A stretch of 64,000 nucleotides of DNA from Amycolatopsis sp. WQ 127309. GTDB lineage: Bacteria > Actinomycetota > Actinomycetes > Mycobacteriales > Pseudonocardiaceae. Of the stretch, positions 38,221 through 45,491 are shown piece after piece. Location of the stretch: NCBI RefSeq assembly GCF_023023025.1, contig NZ_CP095481.1, positions 992,001-1,056,000 on the forward strand. Direction: 5' to 3'. The translations under genes and the position numbers were made by a program. Numbering within the stretch: the first letter of the stretch is position 1; the number at the start of each line of letters is the position of its first letter. The notes under the pieces are model-generated. The model had not been told where the DNA came from and did not search any database. It saw only the letters and a program-made list of their open reading frames with translations.

Positions 38221-39279
38221 TCAGCCCAGTGCTTCGGCCACTGCCGTGCCGAGCCGTTCTGTGGTATCGCTGCCGCCGAGGTCCGGCGTGCGCACCCGGC
38301 CCTCGTCGAGCACCCGGTCCACCGCGGCGCGGATTGCTTGCGCGGCAACGGTTTCGCCCAGGTGTTCGACCAGCATCGCGGCCGCCAGGATCTGTGCCAC
38401 GGGGTTGGCAATGCCTTGCCCGGCGATGTCCGGAGCGCTCCCGTGGACCGCCTCGAACATCGACGGGGATTCACCCGATGGGTTGATGTTGCCGGACGGT
38501 GCCATGCCAAGGCCGCCCGTGATCGCGGCCGCGAGGTCGCTCAGGATGTCGCCGAAGAGGTTCGACCCCACGATGACGTCGAGCCGGTCCGGTGCCTGGA
38601 CCATGCGCGCGGCCAAGGCATCCACGTGCATCTGTTCACTGTGGACGTCCGGGTACTCGGCCGCGACCTCGGCGAAGATCTCGTCCCAGAACGGCATCGA
38701 GTGGATGAGCCCGTTGGACTTCGTCGCCGAGCAGACGCGCGAAGACCGCGTCCGCGCGAGCTCGAAGGCGTACCGGATGATCCGTTCGACGCCGACGCGG
38801 GTGAACACCGACTCCTGCAGCACGAACTCGTCCGGCCGGCCGGCGTTGTGCCGGCCGCCGATCGCGGAGTACTCCCCTTCGGAGTTCTCCCGGACGATCA
38901 CCAGCTCCAGCTCCTCGGCCTTCCGCCCGGCCAGCACCGACGTCGTGCCCGGCAGCAGCCGCACCGGGCGCAGGTTGACGTACTGGGAGAACGCGCGCCG
39001 CAGCGGGATCAGCAGGCCCCACAGGGAAACGTGGTCCGGGACGCCGGGGAAGCCGACCGCGCCGAGCAGGATCCCGTCGAACGCCGAGAGCTGCGCGACG
39101 CCGTCGTCCGGCATCATCGACCCGAGCTGGGCGTACCGCTCGCAGCTCCAGTCAAACTCGGTCCACTCCAGGGAAAAGCCGAACTTCGAAGAAGCGGCGT
39201 CGAGGACTTTGCGGGCCTCGACGGTGACGTCCACGCCGATGCCGTCGCCGGGGATGCTCGCGATGCGGTAGGAGCTCAC
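38221..39279 (-). CDS. Tartrate/D-malate dehydrogenase-type (isopropylmalate dehydrogenase family) decarboxylating enzyme
   Basis: A 352-residue beta-decarboxylating dehydrogenase. IASIPGDGIGVDVTVEA is the family start; LRPVRLLPG has the substrate Arg; VIVRENSEGEYSAIGGR is the form seen in tartrate/D-malate dehydrogenases (TtuC/DmlA) rather than LeuB. The metal Asp pair is in GSNLFGDILSDLAAAITG and the NAD motif in FEAVHGSAPDIAGQGIANP. It oxidises and decarboxylates a 2-hydroxy dicarboxylate. GTG 39279 overlaps the aldehyde dehydrogenase stop (GTGA). Operon with 39276, controlled from site 3 at 40784. Confidence 0.9.
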   Translation of the reverse strand: MSSYRIASIPGDGIGVDVTVEARKVLDAASSKFGFSLEWTEFDWSCERYAQLGSMMPDDGVAQLSAFDGILLGAVGFPGVPDHVSLWGLLIPLRRAFSQYVNLRPVRLLPGTTSVLAGRKAEELELVIVRENSEGEYSAIGGRHNAGRPDEFVLQESVFTRVGVERIIRYAFELARTRSSRVCSATKSNGLIHSMPFWDEIFAEVAAEYPDVHSEQMHVDALAARMVQAPDRLDVIVGSNLFGDILSDLAAAITGGLGMAPSGNINPSGESPSMFEAVHGSAPDIAGQGIANPVAQILAAAMLVEHLGETVAAQAIRAAVDRVLDEGRVRTPDLGGSDTTERLGTAVAEALG

Positions 39280-40739
39280 AGGGCCACCGCGATGTACTTG
39301 GTCTCCAGGAACTCTTCGATGCCGAACGAGCCGCCCTCGCGGCCGAGCCCGGACGCCTTGATCCCGCCGAACGGCGCCGCCGGGTTCGACACGATGCCCT
39401 GGTTCAGCCCGATCATCCCGGCTTCTAGCGCCTCGGAGACCCGCAGCGCCCGCTTGAGATCGCTGGTGTAGACGTAGGAGACGAGCCCGAACTCGGTGTC
39501 GTTCGCCTTCGCCACCACTTCTTCTTCGGTGTCGAACGCGGAGATCGGCGCGACCGGCCCGAAGATCTCTTCGTGCGTCAGACGCGCTTCCTGCGGGACG
39601 TCGGTGAGCACGGTCGCCTGGTAGAAGTGGCCCGGACCGTCTACGCCGGCGCCGCCGGTGAGCACCTTCGCGCCGCGGTCGGTGGCGTCCTTGACCAGCT
39701 CGGTCACCTTGGCGACGGCGGCCTCGTCGATCAGCGGGCCGACGACGACGTCCTTCTCGGTGCCGCGGCCCATCGGCAGGGCCTGCATGCGCTCGGTCAG
39801 CCGTCGCGAGAACTCTTCGACGACGCCGCGCTGCACGTAGAACCGGTTCGCCGCGGTGCACGCCTCGCCGATGTTGCGCATCTTCGCGAGCATCGCGCCT
39901 TCGATGGCCGCGTCCATGTCGGCGTCCTCGAAGACCAGGAACGGCGCGTTGCCGCCCAGCTCCATCGACGTCCGCAGCACCTTGTCGGCGCACTGTTCGA
40001 GGAGCTTCCGGCCGACGCCGGTGGAGCCGGTGAAGGACAGCTTGCGGGCGCGGCCGTCGCGGATCAGCGGCTCCATCACGCCGCCGGAGTCGCTGGTCGT
40101 GACGACGTTGAGGACGCCGGCGGGCAGCCCGGCCTCCGCGAGGATGCCGGCCAGCGCGAGCATCGACAGCGGCGTCTGCGCGGCGGGCTTGATCACCGAC
40201 GTGCAGCCCGCGGCGATCGCCGGGCCGATCTTGCGGGTGCCCATCGCCATCGGGAAGTTCCACGGCGTGATCAGCAGCGTCGGGCCGACCGGCTGCTTGG
40301 TGATGAGGAAGCGGCCGGTGCCGTTGGGCGCGGTCGCGTAGCCGCCCCCGATCCGGACGGCCTCCTCGGCGAACCAGCGGAAGAACTCGGCGGCGTAGGC
40401 GATCTCGCCCTTCGACTCCGCCAGCGGTTTGCCCATCTCGAGCGTCATGAGCAGGGCGAGCTCGTCCTGGCGCGCCATCAGCAGCTCGTACGCCCGGCGC
40501 AGGATCTCGCCGCGTTCGCGGGGCGCCATCTTCGCGAAGTCCGCCTGCGCGGCGACGGCGGCGTCCAGGGCGGCGACGCCGTCCGCCGGGGAGGCGTCGG
40601 CGACCTGGCACAGCTCCCGGCCGGTCGCCGGATCCACGACCGGGAAGGACTTCCCGGCCTCGGCGGCGACCCACTTGCCGCCGATGAACAGTTCCTTGCC
40701 GACCGCGTCGACGACGCCGGACTCGGTGCTCACGCTCAT
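39276..40739 (-). CDS. gabD: NAD(P)-dependent succinate-semialdehyde dehydrogenase family protein
   Basis: A 487-residue aldehyde dehydrogenase of the GabD group. TLLITPWNFPMAMGTRKIGP, the nucleotide loop FTGSTGVGRKLLEQC, catalytic Glu in SMELGGNAPFLVF, catalytic Cys in NIGEACTAANRFYV, and FGGIKASGLGREGGSFGIEE are present. It probably oxidises succinate or malonate semialdehyde produced by the aminotransferase encoded divergently at 40833. The pair shares a 93-bp promoter gap with the ATTGTCAACAAT palindrome. Confidence 0.9.
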   Translation of the reverse strand: MSVSTESGVVDAVGKELFIGGKWVAAEAGKSFPVVDPATGRELCQVADASPADGVAALDAAVAAQADFAKMAPRERGEILRRAYELLMARQDELALLMTLEMGKPLAESKGEIAYAAEFFRWFAEEAVRIGGGYATAPNGTGRFLITKQPVGPTLLITPWNFPMAMGTRKIGPAIAAGCTSVIKPAAQTPLSMLALAGILAEAGLPAGVLNVVTTSDSGGVMEPLIRDGRARKLSFTGSTGVGRKLLEQCADKVLRTSMELGGNAPFLVFEDADMDAAIEGAMLAKMRNIGEACTAANRFYVQRGVVEEFSRRLTERMQALPMGRGTEKDVVVGPLIDEAAVAKVTELVKDATDRGAKVLTGGAGVDGPGHFYQATVLTDVPQEARLTHEEIFGPVAPISAFDTEEEVVAKANDTEFGLVSYVYTSDLKRALRVSEALEAGMIGLNQGIVSNPAAPFGGIKASGLGREGGSFGIEEFLETKYIAVAL

Positions 40740-40783
40740 CCCGACTGCTCCTCACGTGTTGTCCCGAGGGCCATGCTATGGAT

Positions 40784-40795
40784 ATTGTCAACAAT
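40784..40795. promoter_or_regulatory. ATTGTCAACAAT operator-like palindrome (site 3)
   Basis: A 5-2-5 palindrome (ATTGT-CA-ACAAT) in the divergent promoter gap between gabD-like 40739 (minus) and the aminotransferase gene 40833 (plus), followed by a further half-site CGACAA. Same core as site 1. Confidence 0.65.
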
Positions 40796-40832
40796 CGACA
40801 ACCCACTCAGACCGACCAAGGAGCACGCTGCC

Positions 40833-42089
40833 ATGGCCCAGCTATCTCCGCTGCTCAAGCAGGCAACGCCCGTCGTGGTCGACCACGGTGAAGGGGTTTA
40901 CCTCTACGACGTCGACGGCAACCGGCACCTCGACTTCACCGCCGGGATCGGCGTCACGAGCACCGGGCACTGCCACCCGCACGTCGTACGAGCAGCGCAG
41001 GAGCAGATCGGCAAGCTCGTCCACGGGCAGTACACGACGGTGATGCACCAGCCGCTGCTCGAACTGACCAAGCGCCTCGGCGACGTCCTGCCGAGTGGCC
41101 TCGACTCGCTCTTCTACGCGAACTCCGGCAGCGAAGCCGTCGAAGCCGCTTTGCGGCTCTCGCGGCAGGCGACGAAGCGCCCGAACGTCATCGTCATGCA
41201 GGGCGGCTTCCACGGCCGGACCGTCGCGGCGGCGTCGATGACGACGTCCGGGACGCGGTTCAGCGCCGGCATCGGCCCGCTGATGGCCGGCGTGCACGTC
41301 GCGCCGTTCCCCTACGCCTTCCACTACGGCTGGGACGAGCAGACCGCGACGAAGTTCGCGCTGCGCGAGCTGGACTTCCTGTTCCAGACGGTCAGCGCGC
41401 CCAACGAGACCGCCGCGATCTTCGTCGAGCCGGTGCTCGGCGAGGGCGGCTACGTCCCGGCGAACACCGAGTTCATGGCGGGACTGCGCGAGCGCGCCGA
41501 CCGGCACGGGATCCTGCTGGTCGTCGACGAGATCCAGACCGGCTTCGGCCGCACCGGGAAGTTCTGGGGGCACGACCACTTCGACGTCTCCCCCGACATC
41601 GTGCTCATCGCGAAGGGCCTGGCGAGCGGCTTCCCGCTCTCCGGCATCGCCGCTTCGCAGGAGCTGATGGCGAAGGCGCTCCCGGGCTCGCAGGGCGGGA
41701 CGTACGGCGGCAACGCCGTTTCGTGCGCCGCCGCGATCGCGACGCTCGAGGTGATCCAGCAGGAGAACCTGGTGGAGAACGCCGCGACGCGCGGGCGGCA
41801 GCTGCTCGACGGCGCGCGGCTCGTCGCGGACAAGACGCCGGCGATCGGCGAGGTGCGCGGGCTCGGGCTGCTGGTCGGCTCGGAGTTCACGACCGCCGAC
41901 GGCGAGCCGGACCCGGCGACCGCGGCGGCCGCGCAGCAGGCCGCGGCCAAGAACAACCTGCTGCTGCTCACCTGCGGGCCCTACATGAACGTGGTCCGGA
42001 TGGTGCCGCCGCTGGTGGTCACCGCCGAGCAGGTCGACGACGCGCTGCGCATCTGGGGCGAGGTCGTCGCGTCCGTCACGGGGAGCTGA
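40833..42089 (+). CDS. Class III aminotransferase, 4-aminobutyrate/acetylornithine type
   Basis: A 418-residue PLP enzyme. Key motifs are ANSGSEAVEAALRLSRQATK for the phosphate loop, GGFHGRTVAAASMTTSG, the PLP Asp in VVDEIQTGFGRTGKFWGHD and the Schiff-base Lys in IVLIAKGLASGFPLSGIA. It is close in layout to GABA transaminases. The amine is transferred to 2-oxoglutarate or pyruvate to give a semialdehyde, matching the divergent semialdehyde dehydrogenase. ATG 40833 follows AAGGAG at 40818-40823. The next gene (DUF3830) starts 2 bp after its stop. Confidence 0.9.
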   Translation: MAQLSPLLKQATPVVVDHGEGVYLYDVDGNRHLDFTAGIGVTSTGHCHPHVVRAAQEQIGKLVHGQYTTVMHQPLLELTKRLGDVLPSGLDSLFYANSGSEAVEAALRLSRQATKRPNVIVMQGGFHGRTVAAASMTTSGTRFSAGIGPLMAGVHVAPFPYAFHYGWDEQTATKFALRELDFLFQTVSAPNETAAIFVEPVLGEGGYVPANTEFMAGLRERADRHGILLVVDEIQTGFGRTGKFWGHDHFDVSPDIVLIAKGLASGFPLSGIAASQELMAKALPGSQGGTYGGNAVSCAAAIATLEVIQQENLVENAATRGRQLLDGARLVADKTPAIGEVRGLGLLVGSEFTTADGEPDPATAAAAQQAAAKNNLLLLTCGPYMNVVRMVPPLVVTAEQVDDALRIWGEVVASVTGS

Positions 42090-42091
42090 GG

Positions 42092-42589
42092 ATGGCCCGG
42101 TACGTCACGATCACCCTCGACAAACGCGGGATCGCCTGCCGGGCCCGGCTGCTGGACGACGAGGCGCCGCGCACCTGCAAGGCGGTGTGGGACGCGTTGC
42201 CGCAGAGTGGTTCCGCCTACCACGCGAAGTACGCGCGCAACGAGGTCTACACGCTCGTGCCACCGTTCGCGGAGCCGAAGCCGGGGCGGGAGAACCCGAC
42301 GATCACGCCGATCCCCGGGGACGTCCTGTACTTCGGCTTCGAAGCGTGGGAGATCGGCAACCCCGCGTACGGCTACGACGACGGCAGCGAGGCCCACAGC
42401 GACCAGGGTGCGACCGACCTCGCGATCTTCTACGGGCGGAACAACCTGCTGATCAACGGCGACGCGGGCTGGGTGCCGGGCAACGTGTTCGCCACGATCG
42501 AGGAGGGCCTGGCCGAGATGGCGGCCGCCGCTCAGGACCTCTGGCTACGGGGTGTCGAAGGCGAGACGCTCTCGTTCGCGCGGGCCTGA
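42092..42589 (+). CDS. DUF3830 family protein (cyclophilin-like fold)
   Basis: A 165-residue protein of the DUF3830 family: YVTITLDKRGIACRARLLDD, EAPRTCKAVWDALPQSGSAY, PGDVLYFGFEAWEIGNP and YGRNNLLINGDAGWVPGNVF are characteristic. The fold is cyclophilin-like; no reaction is established, but the family is often seen beside racemase-like and amide-degrading enzymes, as here. It is translated right after the aminotransferase, its ribosome-binding site GGGAG lying within that gene's end, and the operon closes at a strong terminator 15 bp later. Confidence 0.85.
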   Translation: MARYVTITLDKRGIACRARLLDDEAPRTCKAVWDALPQSGSAYHAKYARNEVYTLVPPFAEPKPGRENPTITPIPGDVLYFGFEAWEIGNPAYGYDDGSEAHSDQGATDLAIFYGRNNLLINGDAGWVPGNVFATIEEGLAEMAAAAQDLWLRGVEGETLSFARA

Positions 42590-42603
42590 AACCCTTACCC
42601 GCC

Positions 42604-42646
42604 AAGGGGACGCCGGGTGCGAATACCGCACCCGGCGTTCCCCTTT
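42604..42646 (+). terminator. Strong intrinsic terminator after DUF3830
   Basis: AAGGGGACGCCGGGTGCG pairs with CGCACCCGGCG plus TTCCCCTT with one bulged T and a short AATAC loop, and TTTT follows at 42644-42647. This is one of the most classical terminators in the window. Confidence 0.8.
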
Positions 42647-42659
42647 TCACGCCTTCCGC

Positions 42660-42985
42660 CACTCGAAAGGGTGATCGTCGGAGTTTCACCTTTCGTGGCC
42701 GGTGATCACCAGATCGAGCTACGTGACAGCCCAGGTTGCCGGATCAAGCCCGGCATCACCGACAGTGATGATCGGTCCAGTTGCTACCCAGAGTGGTTGA
42801 CCGCCGACCAGGGCACCCCGGCCTCAAACACGAAGGGATTACGTGTTTAGCATGGGAAGATTCCGCGACGGCGGGATTCCCGGAATTCGCCTCTTTGACA
42901 GGTCGCCAGCACGGTGAAAACCTGATTCAGCTCCTCGCGAGAGCAACTCCAGGGAATCAGGAATCATTCATTAAGGAGCCTTTCC
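42660..42985 (+). other. Structured noncoding leader upstream of a 30-codon ORF
   Basis: About 326 bases with no convincing gene but several hairpins: CGAAAGGGTGA/TCACCTTTCG (42664-42695), the palindrome GGTGATCACC (42701-42710), GCATCAC/GTGATG (near 42756-42774), AAACACG/CGTGTTT (42826-42848) and CCTGATTC/GAATCAGG (42921-42961), the last just ahead of the ribosome-binding site. TTGACA at 42895-42900 is a possible -35 but no good -10 follows. I recognise no known riboswitch. It may be a long 5' leader or a small RNA. Confidence 0.45.
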
Positions 42986-43078
42986 ATGCAGATGTTCGCC
43001 CAGCACGCGCACCACGCCCACGACATCCTCACGGGCGTTCTCGCGCACCTGGCGCACGTCCTCGGCTGGCTGGTCTGA
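42986..43078 (+). CDS. 30-residue His-rich peptide
   Basis: ATG 42986 to TGA 43076-43078. An AAGGAG at 42973-42978 gives near-ideal spacing, and 29 of the 30 sense codons end in G or C, as real genes do here. The peptide (MQMFAQHAHHAHDILTGVLA, then HLAHVLGWLV) is His-rich at the N-terminus and forms an amphipathic hydrophobic helix at the C-terminus, so membrane association or metal binding is possible. It is followed within 13 bases by a 16-bp terminator stem and preceded by a structured leader, so it looks like an independent mini-gene. No family is recognised; function unknown. Confidence 0.6.
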   Translation: MQMFAQHAHHAHDILTGVLAHLAHVLGWLV

Positions 43079-43090
43079 CCTAGGTGACCG

Positions 43091-43126
43091 AACGGCCCGG
43101 TCGCGGGAAACCGCGGCCGGGCCGTT
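43091..43126. terminator. 16-bp hairpin with GAAA tetraloop, shared terminator
   Basis: AACGGCCCGGTCGCGG (43091-43106), GAAA, and CCGCGGCCGGGCCGTT (43111-43126) pair with a single T-G wobble. It lies 12 bases after the 30-codon ORF and abuts the stop of the convergent aldo/keto reductase gene, so it serves both. TTT follows on the plus strand. Confidence 0.85.
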
Positions 43127-43948
43127 TCACGCGATCGCGGACAACCGCGCGAAATCGTCGTCGGAAAGCTCGATTTCCGACGCGCTGCAATTCTCGTCGA
43201 GGTGTTCGGACGACGACGTCCCGGGAATCGGGATGACGACCGGGGACCGGCGCAGCAGCCAGGCGAGGGACACCTGAGCGGGTGTCGCGCCGAGATCGGC
43301 CGCGACCTTACCGAGCACCCCGCCGGCCGTCGCGTGCCCACCGTTCGCGATCGGCAGCCACGGGATGAACGCGATCCCTTCGCGCGTGCAGTGGTCGAGG
43401 ACGTCGTCGGACGCCCGGTCGGTCAGGTTGTAGCGGTTCTGCACGCTCGCGATGGGCGCGACGGTCCGGGCTTCTTCGAGCTGCGCGACGCTGACCTCGG
43501 ACAGCCCGATCCGCGCGACCTTGCCCTCCTCCCGCAATCGCGCGAGCGCGCCGACCTGGTCCGCGAGCGGCACCTGCGGGTCGAGCCGGTGCAGCTGCAG
43601 CAGGTCCAGGCGGTCGACGCGCAGGCGTCGCAGCGAGAGCTCCGCCTGTTGCCGGAGGTACTCGGGCCGGCCGAGCGGGACCCACTCGCCGCGGCTCGGG
43701 CGCGCGTGTCCGCACTTCGTCGCCACGAGCAGCCCCGGGTACGGGTGGAGCGCCTCGGCGAGCAGCTCCTCGTTCCGCCCCAGGTCGTAGGCGTCGGCGG
43801 TGTCGAAGAACGTCACGCCGAGCTCCGCCGCCCGGCGCGCGACCGCCGCGGCCCCGGCCGGCACGTGGTCCCACCCGGTCAGCCGCATGGCGCCGAAACC
43901 CAGGCGCCGCACGGAAAAGCCGTCGTCGAAGGTGTACGTCGATGTCAT
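43127..43948 (-). CDS. Aldo/keto reductase
   Basis: A 273-residue aldo/keto reductase of the AKR5/YajO-like type. The N-terminus FSVRRLGFGAMRLTGWDHVP, catalytic Asp/Tyr in VTFFDTADAYDLGRNEELLA, Lys in LLVATKCGHARP and His in LDLLQLHRLDP are present; IPIPGTSSSEHLDEN closes the cofactor site. ATG 43948 matches the family start; an open frame upstream has no similarity. It is divergent from the glcD-like gene (157-bp gap with a 6-6-6 inverted repeat at 43987). Confidence 0.9.
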   Translation of the reverse strand: MTSTYTFDDGFSVRRLGFGAMRLTGWDHVPAGAAAVARRAAELGVTFFDTADAYDLGRNEELLAEALHPYPGLLVATKCGHARPSRGEWVPLGRPEYLRQQAELSLRRLRVDRLDLLQLHRLDPQVPLADQVGALARLREEGKVARIGLSEVSVAQLEEARTVAPIASVQNRYNLTDRASDDVLDHCTREGIAFIPWLPIANGGHATAGGVLGKVAADLGATPAQVSLAWLLRRSPVVIPIPGTSSSEHLDENCSASEIELSDDDFARLSAIA

Positions 43949-43986
43949 GCCGGAAGCCTCGCCCCGCCGGCCGTCACCCACCAGAG

Positions 43987-44004
43987 ATTTAGACTGAGCT
44001 AAAT
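43987..44004. promoter_or_regulatory. ATTTAG-N6-CTAAAT inverted repeat
   Basis: A 6-6-6 inverted repeat in the divergent gap between the aldo/keto reductase and glcD-like genes, in an unusually A/T-rich stretch. Likely an operator for a regulator not encoded next to it. Confidence 0.45.
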
Positions 44005-44105
44005 TCTGACCCGCCCGCCAAATGTGAAACATCTTCATAGCGGCGTACTGGCGGTACGTACTACGCTGCGGTAACCACAGCAACGGCGCGGAGGAGAGAC
44101 TCTCG

Positions 44106-45491
44106 ATGGGCGACGTGGCGGCACAGCTGGCCGAGATCGTCGGGGACAAGAACCTGCTCACGGGCGAGGCGATCTCCGAGGACTACGCGCACGACGAAGC
44201 GCTGACGGCGGAGCCGCAGAAACCCGCGTACGTCGCGAAGCCGGCAACGGCCGAAGAAGTCGCGGAGCTGCTGAAGGCGGCTACAGAGCACAGCATCCCG
44301 GTGACCGCACGCGGCTCCGGCAGCGGACTGTCCGGCGCCGCGCGGCCGCGCGAGGACGGCCTCGTCATCTCCTTCGAGCGGATGAACTCCGTGCTCGAGA
44401 TCGACACCGGCAACCACGTCGCCGTCGTGCAGCCCGGGGTCACGCTCGCCGAACTCGACGTCAAGACGGCCGAAGCCGGGCTCAGCTACACCGTCTACCC
44501 CGGCGAGCTGAGTGCGAGCGTCGGCGGGAACGTCGGCACCAACGCCGGCGGGATGCGCGCGGTGAAGTACGGCGTCACCCGCAACAACGTCCTCGGCCTG
44601 CAGGCCGTGCTGCCGACCGGCGAGATCCTCCGCACCGGCGGCAAGACGTCGAAGGTGTCGACCGGCTACGACCTCACCCAGCTGATCATCGGCTCCGAGG
44701 GCACCCTCGCACTGGCCACCGAGGTCATCGTCAAGCTGCACCCGCGGCTGACGCACGGCGCCACCGTGCTCGCGCCGTTCGGCAACTTCGACCAGGTCAT
44801 GGCCGCCGTGCCGGAGATCCTCTCCAGCGGGCTCGCGCCGCACATCCTCGAATACATCGACAACCTGACGATGGCTGCGATCGTCTACAACGAGAAGCTC
44901 GAGCTCGGCGTACCGGACAAGATCCGCGAAACGACCGAGGCGTACCTCGTCGTCGCGCTGGAGAACCGCGAAGCGCAGCGCCTGGAGCAGGACGTCGAGA
45001 CCGTCGGCGAGCTGCTCGGCGAGCTCGGCGCGACCGACGTCTACGTCCTCGACGGCGGCGCCGCGCGCAAGCTCATCGAAGCGCGCGAGAAGGCCTTCTG
45101 GACCGCGAAGGCGGCCGGCGCGGACGACGTCATCGACGTCGTCGTGCCGCGCACCGCGATGCCGGAGTTCATCAAGAAGGCGCGGGAGCTCGCGATGGCC
45201 GCGGGCGGCGGCGCGATCGGCTGCGGGCACGCCGGCGACGGCAACGTGCACCTCGGGATCTTCTGCAAAGACACCGGCAAGCGGAAGCAGCTGCTCACCG
45301 ACGTCTTCGCGCACGCCATGGAGCTGGGCGGCGCGATCTCCGGCGAGCACGGCCTCGGCCGCACCAAGGCCGGCTACTACCAGGAACTCGAAGACCCGGC
45401 GAAGATCGCGTTGATGCGCCGGATCAAGCAGAGCTTCGACCCCGCCGGGATCCTCAACCCCGGCGTTCTCTTCACCGAAGGAACCGCATGA
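44106..45491 (+). CDS. FAD-linked oxidase, glycolate/D-lactate dehydrogenase (GlcD) type
   Basis: A 461-residue FAD-binding (PCMH/VAO-fold) oxidase. The FAD domain shows VTARGSGSGLSGAARPREDG and PGELSASVGGNVGTNAGGMR with KYGVTRNNVLGLQAVLPTGE; the C-terminus has GCGHAGDGNVHLGIF (metal His) and GEHGLGRTKAGYY, both typical of GlcD/D-lactate dehydrogenases. It oxidises a 2-hydroxy acid to the 2-oxo acid. The ATG at 44106 follows GGAGGAGAG. Its stop overlaps the start of the TPP enzyme (ATGA), which may use the 2-oxo acid product. Confidence 0.92.
   Translation: MGDVAAQLAEIVGDKNLLTGEAISEDYAHDEALTAEPQKPAYVAKPATAEEVAELLKAATEHSIPVTARGSGSGLSGAARPREDGLVISFERMNSVLEIDTGNHVAVVQPGVTLAELDVKTAEAGLSYTVYPGELSASVGGNVGTNAGGMRAVKYGVTRNNVLGLQAVLPTGEILRTGGKTSKVSTGYDLTQLIIGSEGTLALATEVIVKLHPRLTHGATVLAPFGNFDQVMAAVPEILSSGLAPHILEYIDNLTMAAIVYNEKLELGVPDKIRETTEAYLVVALENREAQRLEQDVETVGELLGELGATDVYVLDGGAARKLIEAREKAFWTAKAAGADDVIDVVVPRTAMPEFIKKARELAMAAGGGAIGCGHAGDGNVHLGIFCKDTGKRKQLLTDVFAHAMELGGAISGEHGLGRTKAGYYQELEDPAKIALMRRIKQSFDPAGILNPGVLFTEGTA

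Noticed and set aside
42617..42850. 77-codon ORF in the noncoding stretch before the 30-codon gene
   Set aside because: No ribosome-binding site, it starts within the terminator stem of the preceding operon, and third positions lack the genome's G/C bias.
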